Below, piece by piece: positions 33,101 to 44,296 of a stretch of 64,000 nucleotides of DNA. Position 1 is the stretch's first letter. Each line of letters starts with the position of its first letter. The stretch lies in assembly GCA_033002965.1 (NCBI GenBank), contig JAURVB010001871.1, positions 62,001 through 126,000 of the forward strand. Direction: 5' to 3'. Source of the DNA: Piper betle. Taxonomy: Eukaryota; Streptophyta; Magnoliopsida; Piperales; Piperaceae. A model generated the notes under the pieces. The model did no database searches, was not told the DNA's origin, and saw only the letters and a list, made by a program, of their open reading frames with translations. The position numbers and the translations under genes are program-made.

Positions 33101-34940
33101 TCACCTCTCTAGAAACCCCATTGCCTGGTATACGTTGTTTAAAGTAGCATCCGCTATATTGGAAGCCCTTGCAGCTCCCACTGACAATACTCCATCTAAA
33201 TAGGATGTATCCGATATGACCTCTTTGAACGTGCCTGCAAAACAATGACGATTAACAACTACGAGCAAACAACTGCAAGCAGTCCTCAACACCAATTCGG
33301 CGATAAGGCGTAAGAAGAAGAATTAATTGCAAGCAATTAATAGGCAATTCTGTAAGATGCAGCTTACATGTATGCATATATAATTAACATAATTTATCAA
33401 AGTTCGTTAACAAGCCTCTGGAAAGCAACCAAACAAAATAAAATGGTACTTCAGACATGAATAAGCACCTGGATAGGTGGTAAATGACTAATCAAGGCAT
33501 CAGCATGGGTGGATTTGAATGTGTCCCAATTCATATCTTCACATTCTTGAGCAACATTCTGTTCATAATAAAGCATATCGAGTAAAGAAACAATCATATT
33601 TTCCAAGGAAATGGAATTTAGAGAGCTAGCTCCATAAGAAAGTTTCCAAACCTCACTTAAACAAACATGAAACAACAAGAAAATGGAACAAGCCAGTACA
33701 CTTCACTTACTCTACCTCTTTTGTCTTCCCTATTACTGGCTGATAAATTGAGAGAATGTTGTTGCATTCTGGCCTACTAGGATTGTGAAATTCCAGTCTA
33801 TAGGACAAATAAAATATAAGATAATGTACATGGAAAGAGACTAACGATTACTACTTAAATATCATTTCTCCAACATATATTTTAAACAGAATCCCACATG
33901 CAATGGTACTTTTAGATAATCAATATGATTGATACAGTAACATACCAAAAAAAGCTTCTCTTTCAATGCAAGATCAAGGTAAGCTTAGCCAATCTGTCAC
34001 CCTAAAAGAGCCTTCAACCTTCCAATCTATAAAAGATTTAATCCCAAAGTCAGGAGCTGTGTTTATATTTTATACTCTCTCACACTCAAAATATTGGGGG
34101 GGGTGGAATGATTATTATTGCAACTACAGTTAAGAAATTAAAATTCAATGCAAGTTGTAAGACCTTTTTTTCTTTAGAGACATTTACAGCATTACAAAGA
34201 GAAAGCAATCTCATCAATAAATCAATGATTTTGTTGAGAGTGTATAAAACCAACTTTCCTAACAACCAAATTTAGATTTAAAACCATGAAGAACAAGTTA
34301 ACATCTAACTACACTTCATGTAGACACAAAATCAACACCTACTATTCCAATAAATACAAACAATACAAGCACATTTGAGATCAATCTGATCAAGAATGAG
34401 GCAAAGCAGAGACAGAGATCACAAACCCAGGAAAAGAATCGGTTTTGCATCATTTTTCTTTGTTTACAATGACCTGCACAAGCAAAATCCATATGGACAT
34501 CAATGAGGAGCATTGATTATTTGAGCCTAATATCCAACTATATCTAAATAGTTTGCATAACATACAAAAACTACTGAAAATACAAGACAAAAACAACTAT
34601 CATCGTGACAAGTGAGCATCAATTATCAGAAAGTAATATAACAATGAGGTTGCTATAAAAAGCAAGCTATCCTTCTAACTGCATTTCTATCACGTCAACA
34701 TGTACACAAATAACAATGCTGACCCAAGACAATATTAAATCTACCACCAATCCACTTGACAATGGGCCATACTAATGTCAATAATATTGTGAAGTCTTCA
34801 CCAACTAATTTTGTTAGAAAGAAACACATACGATAGCTTTAAAATGTCACTAAGAAAAGAGAAACAGATGCATGTGCACTCACATCTTTTGAATCAAGAA
34901 GATTGATGCGAGGCTAATCAGAGGCTGCGGACTTAGACAT
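33101..34940 (-). pseudogene. Tryptophanyl-tRNA synthetase (organellar type), 3' exons only
   Basis: The intact enzyme charges tRNA-Trp in chloroplasts and mitochondria. Five exons on the minus strand are clear: 34884-34940 (MSKSAASD, stop, then RINLLDSKD), 34427-34473 (stop before CKTDSFPG), 33716-33797 (RPECNNILSIYQ), 33469-33558 (VAQECEDMNWDTFK) and 33101-33234 (SYLDGVLSVGAARAS, then ADATLNNVYQAMGF). MSKS is the class I KMSKS-type loop. Lesions: TAG after ASD, TGA where an Arg codon is expected, and a base missing at the start of the last exon. The catalytic N-terminal exons are not found; LINE sequence begins at about 35.5 kb. Introns are kept, so it is a genomic duplicate, not a retrocopy. 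Confidence 0.85.
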
Positions 34941-35460
34941 CTGAAATAAGAAAATGATAATCATCAATTGAAGGACTATATATCACTAAATATATACCCT
35001 GTAGAATATTGTGGGTGATGAACAGACATTCAACATTCATAAACAATATTTAGGATCTATGACTAAACCGAAAAACATCAAGTTATAGTTCAATTAAAGT
35101 ACAAAATTTTTTCTTCATTTTCAATCTGATTGTGTTGACGATTAGGAATTGGATCAATCCAATTCATCAATCCATTAGCATTAGCTTTGTAATTGGCTAT
35201 TACATATTTTACATTTCATGGAAGAGTATTGGTACATTGTAACAAACTAAGGTTGCAAGAGTTAAATACTAAAGCCAAACTTGATAGCCGCTCCATACAT
35301 GTGAAATGGATTCTGATGGAAGGTTGCTTTATTCAAGAGGCCCGATAAATTTGAGCCTTTTCTAGGTCATGCAGCCTACTCATCTGGCCCATTCAAATAT
35401 ATTCTGACTTCTAAGTTTTTATGCCCCAAATCTCCAAGAAGACGATGAAGTAGGGCCCAC
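34941..35460. other. Spacer upstream of the TrpRS remnant
   Basis: AT-rich, with no exon of the synthetase N-terminus that I can recognise and no other gene. Confidence 0.4.
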
Positions 35461-35469
35461 AACTCCTAG

Positions 35470-36060
35470 CATATGCTAGTGATTTCACCTTGCATTTCAT
35501 TGAGGTTTAACAGCAGTAAATGATTTAAATAAGTCTCTCCTAGGTAAATTTCATGTCCAGTACGATCAAGAAGCATCAATATTCATCATTAAAGATCTAG
35601 GAAGGCGAAAGCAACTATTTGCAAAATATTTCATGAGGCAAATCTTTTCTGCCCGAGATAACAAATGAGATTCCCAATTAACAATTCTCGAATGAATCTT
35701 AACACTCAAATAATAAAAGTCATCAGTTTTCCTACATCCAAACCATAATAGTGCACCCAAATAAATATAGTCAGATGACAAATCATATTAAACTGTTTAA
35801 ATATGATTTTTTTAGCTTATGATGTAGAGATGACGAGAATAAAGCAAGAGACTTAGAGAAGATGACATTATGACTAGAGGCATTATGAAAATTATTCATA
35901 AAATGTAGCACAACATCAACATGATCAAGATTGGCCTTAAATAAAATCATTAGTTCATCCTCAAATACGAGGCGAGAAAAGGAGGGGCTCGTCTTGTGAT
36001 ACATAAGCCATTAATTTATTCGGTATTGGGTTAAGTTCAAATCCTGCAAAACCCGGACCG
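35470..36060 (-). mobile_element. LINE (L1-type) reverse transcriptase fragment
   Basis: Two adjoining minus-strand frames carry plant LINE reverse transcriptase C-terminal features: FEDELMILFKAN (the F-x-DD-like region, with E for the first D) and NVIFSKS at 35783-36004, then YLSVKIHSRIVNWESHLLSRAEKICLMKYF at 35566-35781, where W and the LS-RAG-R-L-like pattern are typical. Frames are broken and both ends are missing. It lies just upstream of the TrpRS remnant and may mark where that gene was truncated. Confidence 0.65.
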
Positions 36061-36477
36061 ACCCTATTATAATTGGTCCTTTTGCCAATATTACAAAGTT
36101 TTATTTTTCTTTTCTTTGAGTATGATAGTGCTAGTAAAATAATCTCTATTTTTAGCACATAAAATTTTTCTTTGTATAATTAGTCAAGACTAATAGAGGA
36201 TACTTTAAAATTTCGTGTTTATGTATCTGATTATATTGAGTATGGTCATCTAAGGCCTTTGTCTAATCCTTAATCATGAAATGGGACAAATAGTCAGGTT
36301 TAATCCCAAAGGATTTAACTTGGACAAGATATAAAACTACCGTTGGATAAGGTCACATGTGAACCAAATGCATATCATTAATAGTAGATTCGACTAGTTT
36401 ACTAATTTAATGTGTGGACTGAACATTTATTTTCACCAATTAGGTAATTGAAGCAAAGTCTATTCTTGTTTGTTGTC
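36061..36477. other. AT-rich spacer, nothing recognised
   Basis: No gene or repeat recognised between the LINE fragment and the first 1.34 kb repeat. Confidence 0.35.
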
Positions 36478-37815
36478 CAACAGTTGAGTTTTTCCCAATG
36501 AAGGTTGGTCATTGGATGTAGGCGTGTTTCTCCAATTTTTAGATTGTGAAGGAGCGTTGAACCTATTGCAGAGTGATAAGAAAGAGAGGCCAAACTATCA
36601 TAAATAGAGGAGGTCTAGCCTAGGGGAGGATTTTCTCATATTCTTTCTTGCTTGGGCAACATCAACCCCTTTATTTCTTTGGTAACTTGCTTCTCACTCT
36701 TCCTATACTTCCTTCCGTCAAGGTTGGAATTCGAGGGTTTAGAATGTAGAGATTAGAATAAAACTTGAAGAACGAGGTTAGCAACTATGAAACTTTAACA
36801 ATTATTAAGTAAAATCATGCATCATCTTCATGCTTGTACTTGATTATTGTTGTATGTTCTTCCTCCCTTGTTGTTCATGTTTTATACACGAGTTGCCTCC
36901 ATGATTTCATAAGATTAATTTTTTAAACTCATTGAATGGTATGTAGAACTATAATTTGACGAGTTATTATGTTCTTAACAAGAATTGGATGTAGTTTTCT
37001 TCATATTAGAATCAATCAAGATTGATGTTTTGTTGAATTTGACATGCATGTTAAATTTCCATGGAAGTTGATGAGCTAATTGGGTTCAAAAATATTAAAA
37101 GTATGGCAAAAACTTACGGACTTAAAAATGAACCTTAGTATATGATTTTATGTTTAAGTAGCATGGAAACCTTGACCTTCTTTTGATAAAAATAACATTA
37201 AAAACCAAAAAATGAATAAATTTAGATTTCAAACCATAACTGCAACACCTCGACACTAGGTAGCAATGCTGCAACACTGGTCACAATGGTGAGAAAAAGA
37301 AAGGTCAGCTCAACGGCACTGAAACCCAAGAGTTATTGTGCCATGGCGCTCTGAGTTAGAATTGTGGCCTTGAGATTGTAAACTTTATTCATGTTTTATT
37401 TGCTATTTTCCACCCATGTATGCTATATGTTTATGAATGTTTAAATATTTTATGATGATTATATGATGATGTATACATGTTATGAGTGTTGTCAGCATGT
37501 TGAATGAGATCATCATCATATCCATGTCATGTCATATCAGATAGATATGGGTAGTTTGATCTGGATTGTAATAAATATATTTATTATTATTCAAACTAAG
37601 AGTTTAGTACAACTGAGCACTCAGGGCCCAACCAGGCGATATCAGGTTGATATTTAGTCATATTTTGGAGAATTTTAATATCCTTGAGTTTATGACTAAT
37701 TGGATTTCTAGCTTATGTTAAATAAGTTTAACATGTCAAATATTTTTATTTACTATGATGTGTTAAGGCACTTGATTTCAATTTTATGTAAGTGTAACAA
37801 AGTACACCATGTGTA
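36478..37815 (+). repeat. Left member of a diverged 1.34 kb direct repeat
   Basis: Collinear with 41897-43235: shared landmarks are 'caacagt', 'aaatagaggaggtc', 'gcttgggcaaca', 'catgcatcatcttcat', 'ttgttgtatgttcttcc', 'ttgaatgagatcatcat' and 'aagtacaccatg'. A 'ataaatagaggagg' TATA-like word near 36600 recurs in the other copy. No coding sequence. The pair could be LTRs or two solo copies of one family. Confidence 0.65.
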
Positions 37816-39352
37816 ATTGGGTTCCTGACATATGTATAATATTACACAATTACGACCCGGACCCAACCTAAACCCGTAATAATAAACCTAGACCCGACCC
37901 AAACCCAACCCATTAGCCTCACAAAAATTAAATCTGTTGTGAAAAACTATTCCAAAAACCTGTAATCAATATAAAAATAGTAAAGCATGCCATCATCATT
38001 TCAGGTCCTTGAAATTCAAAACACAGTGTTTTTCATCTCTTCATTTAAAGGTATAAATGCATGAGACAACACAACTCTCAAATATTAAGTTAATTCAAAA
38101 ATATGAAATTTGCAAAAACTCTCCATAGTTGTATTGATTTTATGTTCTTTGATTTCTTCATTTACAATGTAGACACATTCACAACTTCACCCACTATTAC
38201 TTCCAAACATTTACAATAATTATTTAAATAATAAGAAATAAAAAAATAATGAATAAATAAGTAAATAAATAAACAAATAGATGTACAGCAAAAAACACTT
38301 GTAACAATAAAATATGCCAAATAATATGAATACACATCTAATTAATGAAGGAGACTCGAATTATCGAAATCAGTCAAAAAATGGATTAAAAAGGACAAAA
38401 AACAAGCTGAAATAACGTGACCAAGTCAACGCAAGACTGAGTCAAACCAAGTTAACTTGATTCAGCTTAAGTGTTGGGCTGGGTAGGACACGGCAGGCTC
38501 AGACGCAAATTTGGTGGTAAACATTGGCGCAAACAGACATCCATAAATGTTGGACACAAACAAGCTTGAGCAAGTAAACAGGCACGACGAACGCCGTCGG
38601 TGACCGCGTTGCCAAAAAATGGTAGTGGTCAGGATCCATGGGTCAATGCCGGTCTAGATTGACAGCCCAGGAGATGAGGAACATGTTGCCGGTGGCAACT
38701 GATGAAGTTCGATTGTTGGCTGGCCAAAACATGGCCGAGATGTGGGGAAATTGCCATCAGGTTGGGTGGAGTCACTGGCGAGGTTCTAGCGGCAACTGTT
38801 GACAGGGTTTGGTGCAATTCATCGACCATCGAGTGGGGAATGTGTCTAGGGTGATGGCTGACAATGTCTGGCTAGTGATTGGCCAAAAAACGGTTGAAAA
38901 ATGAAGAAAATGCCGACGGGAATAGCAACATCACTGGCGGTGATCGCAGCCACGGTTGAGGGTCAGGGGTTTGGCCTCATCAAGGGAAGGCTATCTGGGT
39001 GGTCTGACTTGCTAGCTAAGGCTTGCCAGTGCCAAAAAATGACCCGCAAGTGGCGGTGGTGGTGGAAGTCAGACAAACAAAATGCTGCTGCACAGGTAGG
39101 CGAGAGACTTGCCGGTGGAGGTCCAAAGTGGCGGCAGTGCTAGGGGTAGAAAATATTTTAGAAAATATGGTAAAAAATCTCCTAAAAAAATGGTGGGCCA
39201 ATGCTAGGGTTGATGTGGCCAAACCCGATCTTGCCATGTGGCATGTTCTGAATGCTCAACAACTCATGGACCGAGTGGGGGTCCACTTAAAGTGTATACA
39301 ATATATAAATGGTTGGAAAGCTTGGATTGATGTCGACAAAACTCAAAATTGA
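37816..39352. other. Region between direct repeats, no gene recognised
   Basis: An AT-rich first half (including 'acccgaccc' words near 37870-37920), then a GC-richer block at 38500-39170 with open frames up to 109 codons rich in Arg, Trp and Gly on both strands. None resembles a family I know. Composition is like the GC-rich blocks of gypsy LTRs elsewhere in the window. Confidence 0.35.
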
Positions 39353-39807
39353 GTCAAAGCTCTGACTGAAACTTTGCAGACAAAAAATCGAGGTGAGGAA
39401 ACTAAATGGGCCTTGAGACCCTATACTTAACTCGGTGAAGATCTGAGAATCAAATCAAATTGGGCCCACAAGGGAATCCAGTACTCTAAAATCCCTAAGA
39501 TGCATGCAAATGAAATACCCTGAGCAAGCCCCAACAGATATTAAATAGTCCAACGTCCTGAATCTAGCCCTAAAACCATGGTCAAAGCCTGACTGAAACT
39601 TTGCAGACAAAAATTGAGGTGAGGAAACTAAATGGGCCTTGAGACCCCTATACTTAACTCGGTGAAGATCTGAGAATCAAATCAAATTGGGCCCACAAGG
39701 GAATCCAGCACTCTAAAATCCCTAAGATGCATGCAAATGAAATACCCTGAGCAAGCCCAAACAGATATTAAATAGTCCAACGTCCTGAATCTAGCCCTAA
39801 AACCATG
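39353..39807 (+). repeat. 228 bp tandem duplication
   Basis: The copies at 39353-39580 and 39581-39807 run from 'gtcaaagc' to 'aaaaccatg' with only a few differences (one or two indels, 'gtactc'/'gcactc', 'cccca'/'cccaa'). They are directly adjacent, so this is a simple, recent tandem duplication. Confidence 0.9.
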
Positions 39808-40555
39808 AGCTAACACAAGCAAAAAATTGTATACCTCTCGAATACGCTAATTACTTGTGCTCTGTTGTAGTATAACTGAAGCTATCATATGTATATCAAG
39901 CATACCCAGCTCCATAACATGGTCATACAACCATTTAGGCCTCATACTCATGGTCTGAAAATTGAACTGACTCAAATTAACCTGAGACTGGCCCCGATCG
40001 AGCAAGGCAACAAATGGGTGAAACCCTAATTCAAAGGTGGGGTTTTATAAGTATATTAGGAACGGGTTTAAACCCACATAATTGTGACATCAAAAAGATG
40101 TCGGTGTGTTTGGGGATTTGGACATAGAACTTGAGATATCATAATATACTAAACAGTTACGAAGTATCTTAATAATTATTAAAATAATCAAGTTTGGTTG
40201 GTAAATTAGTTTGTAACCCGATGGTTATATCGCCAAGGTGAATTTAGATCTAAAACTTGAAAAATGTCAAATTGGACAGATTCAATTGGCTCCTGCAAAG
40301 CGAATTCGATGTCGTACTCACCCTACCTAAATGTGCAAATGATGATTTTTATTAATTAAATATTTTATCAGTTAATAAATTAATTCATTTCATTTTTAAA
40401 TAAATTAAGATCACGCGATGGGTTCATTTTAAAATTAAACGCAAATGAAAATTATTATTATGTTACTTATTTAATTAATTAATCATTTGGATGTGATTTA
40501 GGTAACTTGAACATGAACTAAATTTTATAAAGTTCAAATCTATTTTAGTGTTACA

Positions 40556-41040
40556 TGTTGGAAATTGGACATAAATATATACACGAATCAGGAATTGTAT
40601 CAAATGTTATTATATAAGGTTAGGCTAAATTAAATTGATATACTAAAGTTAAGGGTTGTGAGCCATAAATTAAAGTGTGGAATTTAATGAGAAAAGTGTG
40701 GAATTCAATGTGTAGATACCTTTTCATAAATTCTCTTTTGTAATGGGTGGAATTGAATTTATGGAACTAAGGCTATAAATAAGGAGGTTATGGTCCCTGA
40801 ATTCATATCTAGTTTTCGTTCTGGTATCCCATTGTCTAGAACTTTGGTTTAGAAAACTAGTCTTGGATTTGGAAGATCCATAATTGAGAATTCAGGTTTT
40901 GAAAACTCTTCCTGGATTCAGACTTTAGTTTCTTTATAGCTTCAGGTACATTTCTGCTATTTTATTTTATTTATCTAGTTTAATTTTTCTTGATGATTTG
41001 ATATGAAGTCGATCCAAGTTTTTACAGTTTATTTCTAACA
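40556..41040 (+). repeat. Solo LTR, 485 bp, with perfect 5 bp target duplication
   Basis: The segment begins TGTTGGA and ends TCTAACA, an LTR-type terminal inverted pair, and is flanked on both sides by TTACA (40551-40555 and 41041-41045). A TATA-like 'ctataaataaggagg' lies near 40773-40787, followed by leader-like sequence. No second LTR or interior is nearby. This is the footprint of LTR-LTR recombination that removed the interior of a retrotransposon. Confidence 0.85.
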
Positions 41041-41045
41041 TTACA

Positions 41046-41892
41046 AACTTGACTTGATAATTTGGGTACCGTTTTACTGCACACAATCAACAAACATATA
41101 GTACGCAATCTAAACAATAATAAAGGTGCAAACTTTGTATAAAAATCAAATCTATATAATAGTCTAACATGCAAAACATATTGAATAATATACCAAAATG
41201 ATCAAATGATATGATCTATATGATTCTATCAAGATCTAGATGATACAAGAAAAATTGTGCAAATAACCAAAGAAATGTGATGAAAAATGTACCCAGAGGA
41301 AGAGGAAGAAAAGGGGGAAGAAAAGGGAAAGACGGAGGAGAAAGGGAGGAAGAAATGGGGAACAAGAGAGGAGAAAGGAGAGAAAAGAGAGGAGGGCTGT
41401 GACCAAGAGGAGAGGGAAAGGGGAGAAGAGGGTTTTGGCCAAAAAATGAGTGTCGCAATGCTAGCACATGCGCTGTGCACCACACACGTGCCAGTGCCGC
41501 GGCCTTGGGGCCCTACCACCATGACATTGGACCCCAAGTTGGCAAAAAGAAGGGGGAAAGGTGGGAAAAAGATGGGGATAAGCTAGGGCTGACTGGGGAA
41601 GGCTACTAGGGCACGTCTAGGGCTAGAGGCTACGCTGAAGATGCATGCGACATGACTTTGACGTGACACACATCCGTAGTCTAACTAAACACCGGAAACA
41701 ACAACAACGCCTCGACTTGGCAATTTGGGCTGACCGGATAAAAATCAATGGTGGATGCACCCAATGCCCAAGTCCACAACAATACACTAGGACCCACTTA
41801 GAGCCAACCTGATCAAACCAGATAGATTGAATGCTAATTGAGCCGAACAAAGCTAGACCGATCGTAAAAACACCGAAACGATAGGTCGGGTT
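41046..41892 (-). repeat. Probable gypsy-type LTR sequence on the minus strand
   Basis: Read on the minus strand from 41892 it starts TGTAAAACCCGACC, like the gypsy LTR starts in this window, then passes a GC-rich part, a long pyrimidine-rich block (41280-41430) and an AT-rich tail: the same layout as 51644-52900. The solo LTR interrupts or ends it. The open frames of 68-102 codons over the purine/pyrimidine block are low-complexity and not genes. Confidence 0.45.
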
Positions 41893-41896
41893 TTAC

Positions 41897-43235
41897 ACCA
41901 ACAGTCAAGTTTTGCCCAAGGGTGAGGGTCATTCATTTGATGCGGATGTGGTCTATATTTTTAGACCATTGTAGGAGCCTTGAACATTTTGTAGGAGTAT
42001 TAGGAAAGATAGACAAACCCATTCTAAATAGAGGAGGTCGAGCAACAAAGGGAAATTGTTCTCCTATTCTTCTGAGCTTGGGCAACAACAACCCTTCTTC
42101 TTCTTCTCTTTGGTAGTTTGCTTCTCCAACTTTCTGCAGTTTCTTCCATCAAGTTTGACACTTGGAGGGTTTAGAAAGTGGAGATTAAGATTAAAACTCG
42201 AACAAGGAGGTTATTAACTATAAAGCTTCAACAATTATTAAGTAGGATCATGCATCATCTTCATCGTTTTACTTGATTATTGTTGTATGTTCTTCCGCCT
42301 TAGAGTTAATGTTTGATACATGTTGATTCTCCATGCTTTAATAAGAATACTATTAAACTCATTGACTTGGATGTAGAACTATAATTTGATGAGTTAGTAT
42401 GTTGTTAACATGAATTGGACCAGTTTCTGTCATATTATACTCAATCAATATTGATATTTTGTTGAATCCTACATGCATGTTAAATTTTCATGGAAGTTGA
42501 TGTACTAATTAGGGTTAAAAATATTAAAAGTATGGAAAATAGCTACAGACTTAATAATCTTCCTTATTACACGATTTTATGTGTAGCATGAAAACCCTAA
42601 TTTTCTTTGATCAAAATAGGATTAAGAACCAAGAACATGAAGAAATCTGGGTTTGAATCCCTAACTACAGCGCCGCAACACTAAGGTCATGATAGTGAGA
42701 AAACTGAAAGGCCAACACAATGGCACTAAAACTTGGGACTTACAGCATCGCAGTCTTCACACATTGTGAAATCATATGCATCAGCACCACGACACTCTGA
42801 TTCAAAGCTGCAGCCTTGAGACCCTAAACCCTAATTCATGATTTATTTGTTATATTTATACCGTGTATGCTATATGTTTATGAATGTTTAAACATTATAT
42901 GATGTTTGTATCATGATGTATACATGCAATGACTATTGTTAGCTTGTTGAATGAGATCATCATTATATCCATGCCATGTCATATCATATAGATATGAGTA
43001 GTCTGGTCTGGATTGTAATGCTTATTTATTATTATTCAGACAAGGAGTATTCACGTAGCTTAGCACCTAGAGCTCGACCATGCTATATCAAGTTCATGCT
43101 TAGTCTTATTTTTGGGAATTTTAAGATTGACTAATCGAATTTCTCGCTTGTGTTAAACAAGTTTAACATGTCACATGTTATTATAAACTATGATGTGTCA
43201 AGGCACTGGATTTCAATTCTATGGAAGTGAATCAA
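41897..43235 (+). repeat. Right member of the diverged 1.34 kb direct repeat
   Basis: Collinear with 36478-37815 over its whole length, with many substitutions and small indels. The spacing between the starts is 5.4 kb. No coding sequence recognised. Confidence 0.65.
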
Positions 43236-43672
43236 GGTACACCATGCTCTAACCAGTTCAATTACCATGTTATGCTAGAGGATATGGTGTATCCATCATA
43301 AGCAAGGGCCATTATCCTAGCAATCGAGACCATGGTTTTGACAACACATTTGATCACTTGAGGTTTGCCAAGTGGGTTTTGTAGAGGCTACCACATCTCC
43401 TTGGGAGTTCAAATGCAGAAACTCGTAGAGCACCAAGGTGCACTAGTGTTCAGCTTAGGCTAGGCCCTTAGGTGCCAAACCTGTACACATGAACACTAGT
43501 AGGCTTATAGCTAGTATTGAATGTTTTACATATCTTTTTTAGCTAAGGCAAGAACTTAAGGAGTCAAATAGGCCAATAGCTTCTTCTTTGGTTTTAAATT
43601 GTCAAATTGGCAAAGCACTACAAAAACACACCCTAATTGGCTACAAGTAATCTTGTTTTACATAAAGTATCT
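43236..43672. other. Spacer, nothing recognised
   Basis: Non-coding sequence between the direct repeat and the TRIM remnant, with no recognised gene. Confidence 0.35.
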
Positions 43673-44296
43673 GGGATAAACCCAACAACTCTCTTTCACA
43701 CATCGAGCGTGGCATGAAACAATCATTATTTGACATACTCCCCTCCCTTAAATCAGACTTAAATCAGACGGCACCCACCTAGCAAACTCTCTTCAAATTA
43801 TTTGGTGGAACCCATGCAATCATCGTCTGACATACTCCCCTTAAATCATATCATCGTGTGACATACTCCCCTTAAATCAGATGACACCCACCTGTGCAAT
43901 CATCGTGTGACATACTCCCCTTAAACCAAATCATCGTGTGACATACTCCCCTTAAATCAAATGACACCCACTTGACAAACTCTCTTCAAATTATCAAGTA
44001 GAACCCATGAAAGAACAATAACAATCGGCAACAACAACAACAATCGGCGTAGGTAAATTAGGCTCGAACTTGGCTCTAATACCACTTATTGGGCCCTTTA
44101 GGCCCCTACCCAAATTCCGAAACTACTGTTGGACCCTTTGGGCTCCCAAAATGGACTTTAAATAACTAAAGGAAACTCGCAATAGGTGTCACAAGTCTCT
44201 CTTAATCTAAAAGCTAGTTCAAGAAATACGACTTTTCTATTAACCTATATACAAGTTATCAACAACCTCTACGATCGATGTAAGATAAATCCAACA
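43673..44296 (-). mobile_element. Second TRIM of the same family, rearranged
   Basis: The interior resembles the TRIM at 29219-29673 ('ctctttcacacatcg', 'gtagaacccatgaaag', 'aatcggcgtaggtaaa') and ends in the primer-site complement 'tggctctaatacca' at about 44071. The right LTR is present as a 41 bp partial start (44086-44126) followed by a full copy (44127-44296, ending 'aatccaaca'). The left LTR is cut to its last few bases ('gggataaacccaaca', to 43687). A unit around 'catcgtgtgacatactcccc' is repeated three or four times inside. Confidence 0.8.

Noticed and set aside
38629..39352. Arg/Trp/Gly-rich frames up to 109 codons on both strands
   Set aside because: GC-rich LTR-like composition allows open frames on both strands; no motif, intron structure or homology recognised.
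41229..41586. Overlapping open frames of 68-102 codons on both strands
   Set aside because: They are translations of a purine/pyrimidine-rich block; low-complexity Glu/Lys or Ser/Phe/Pro strings with no domain.
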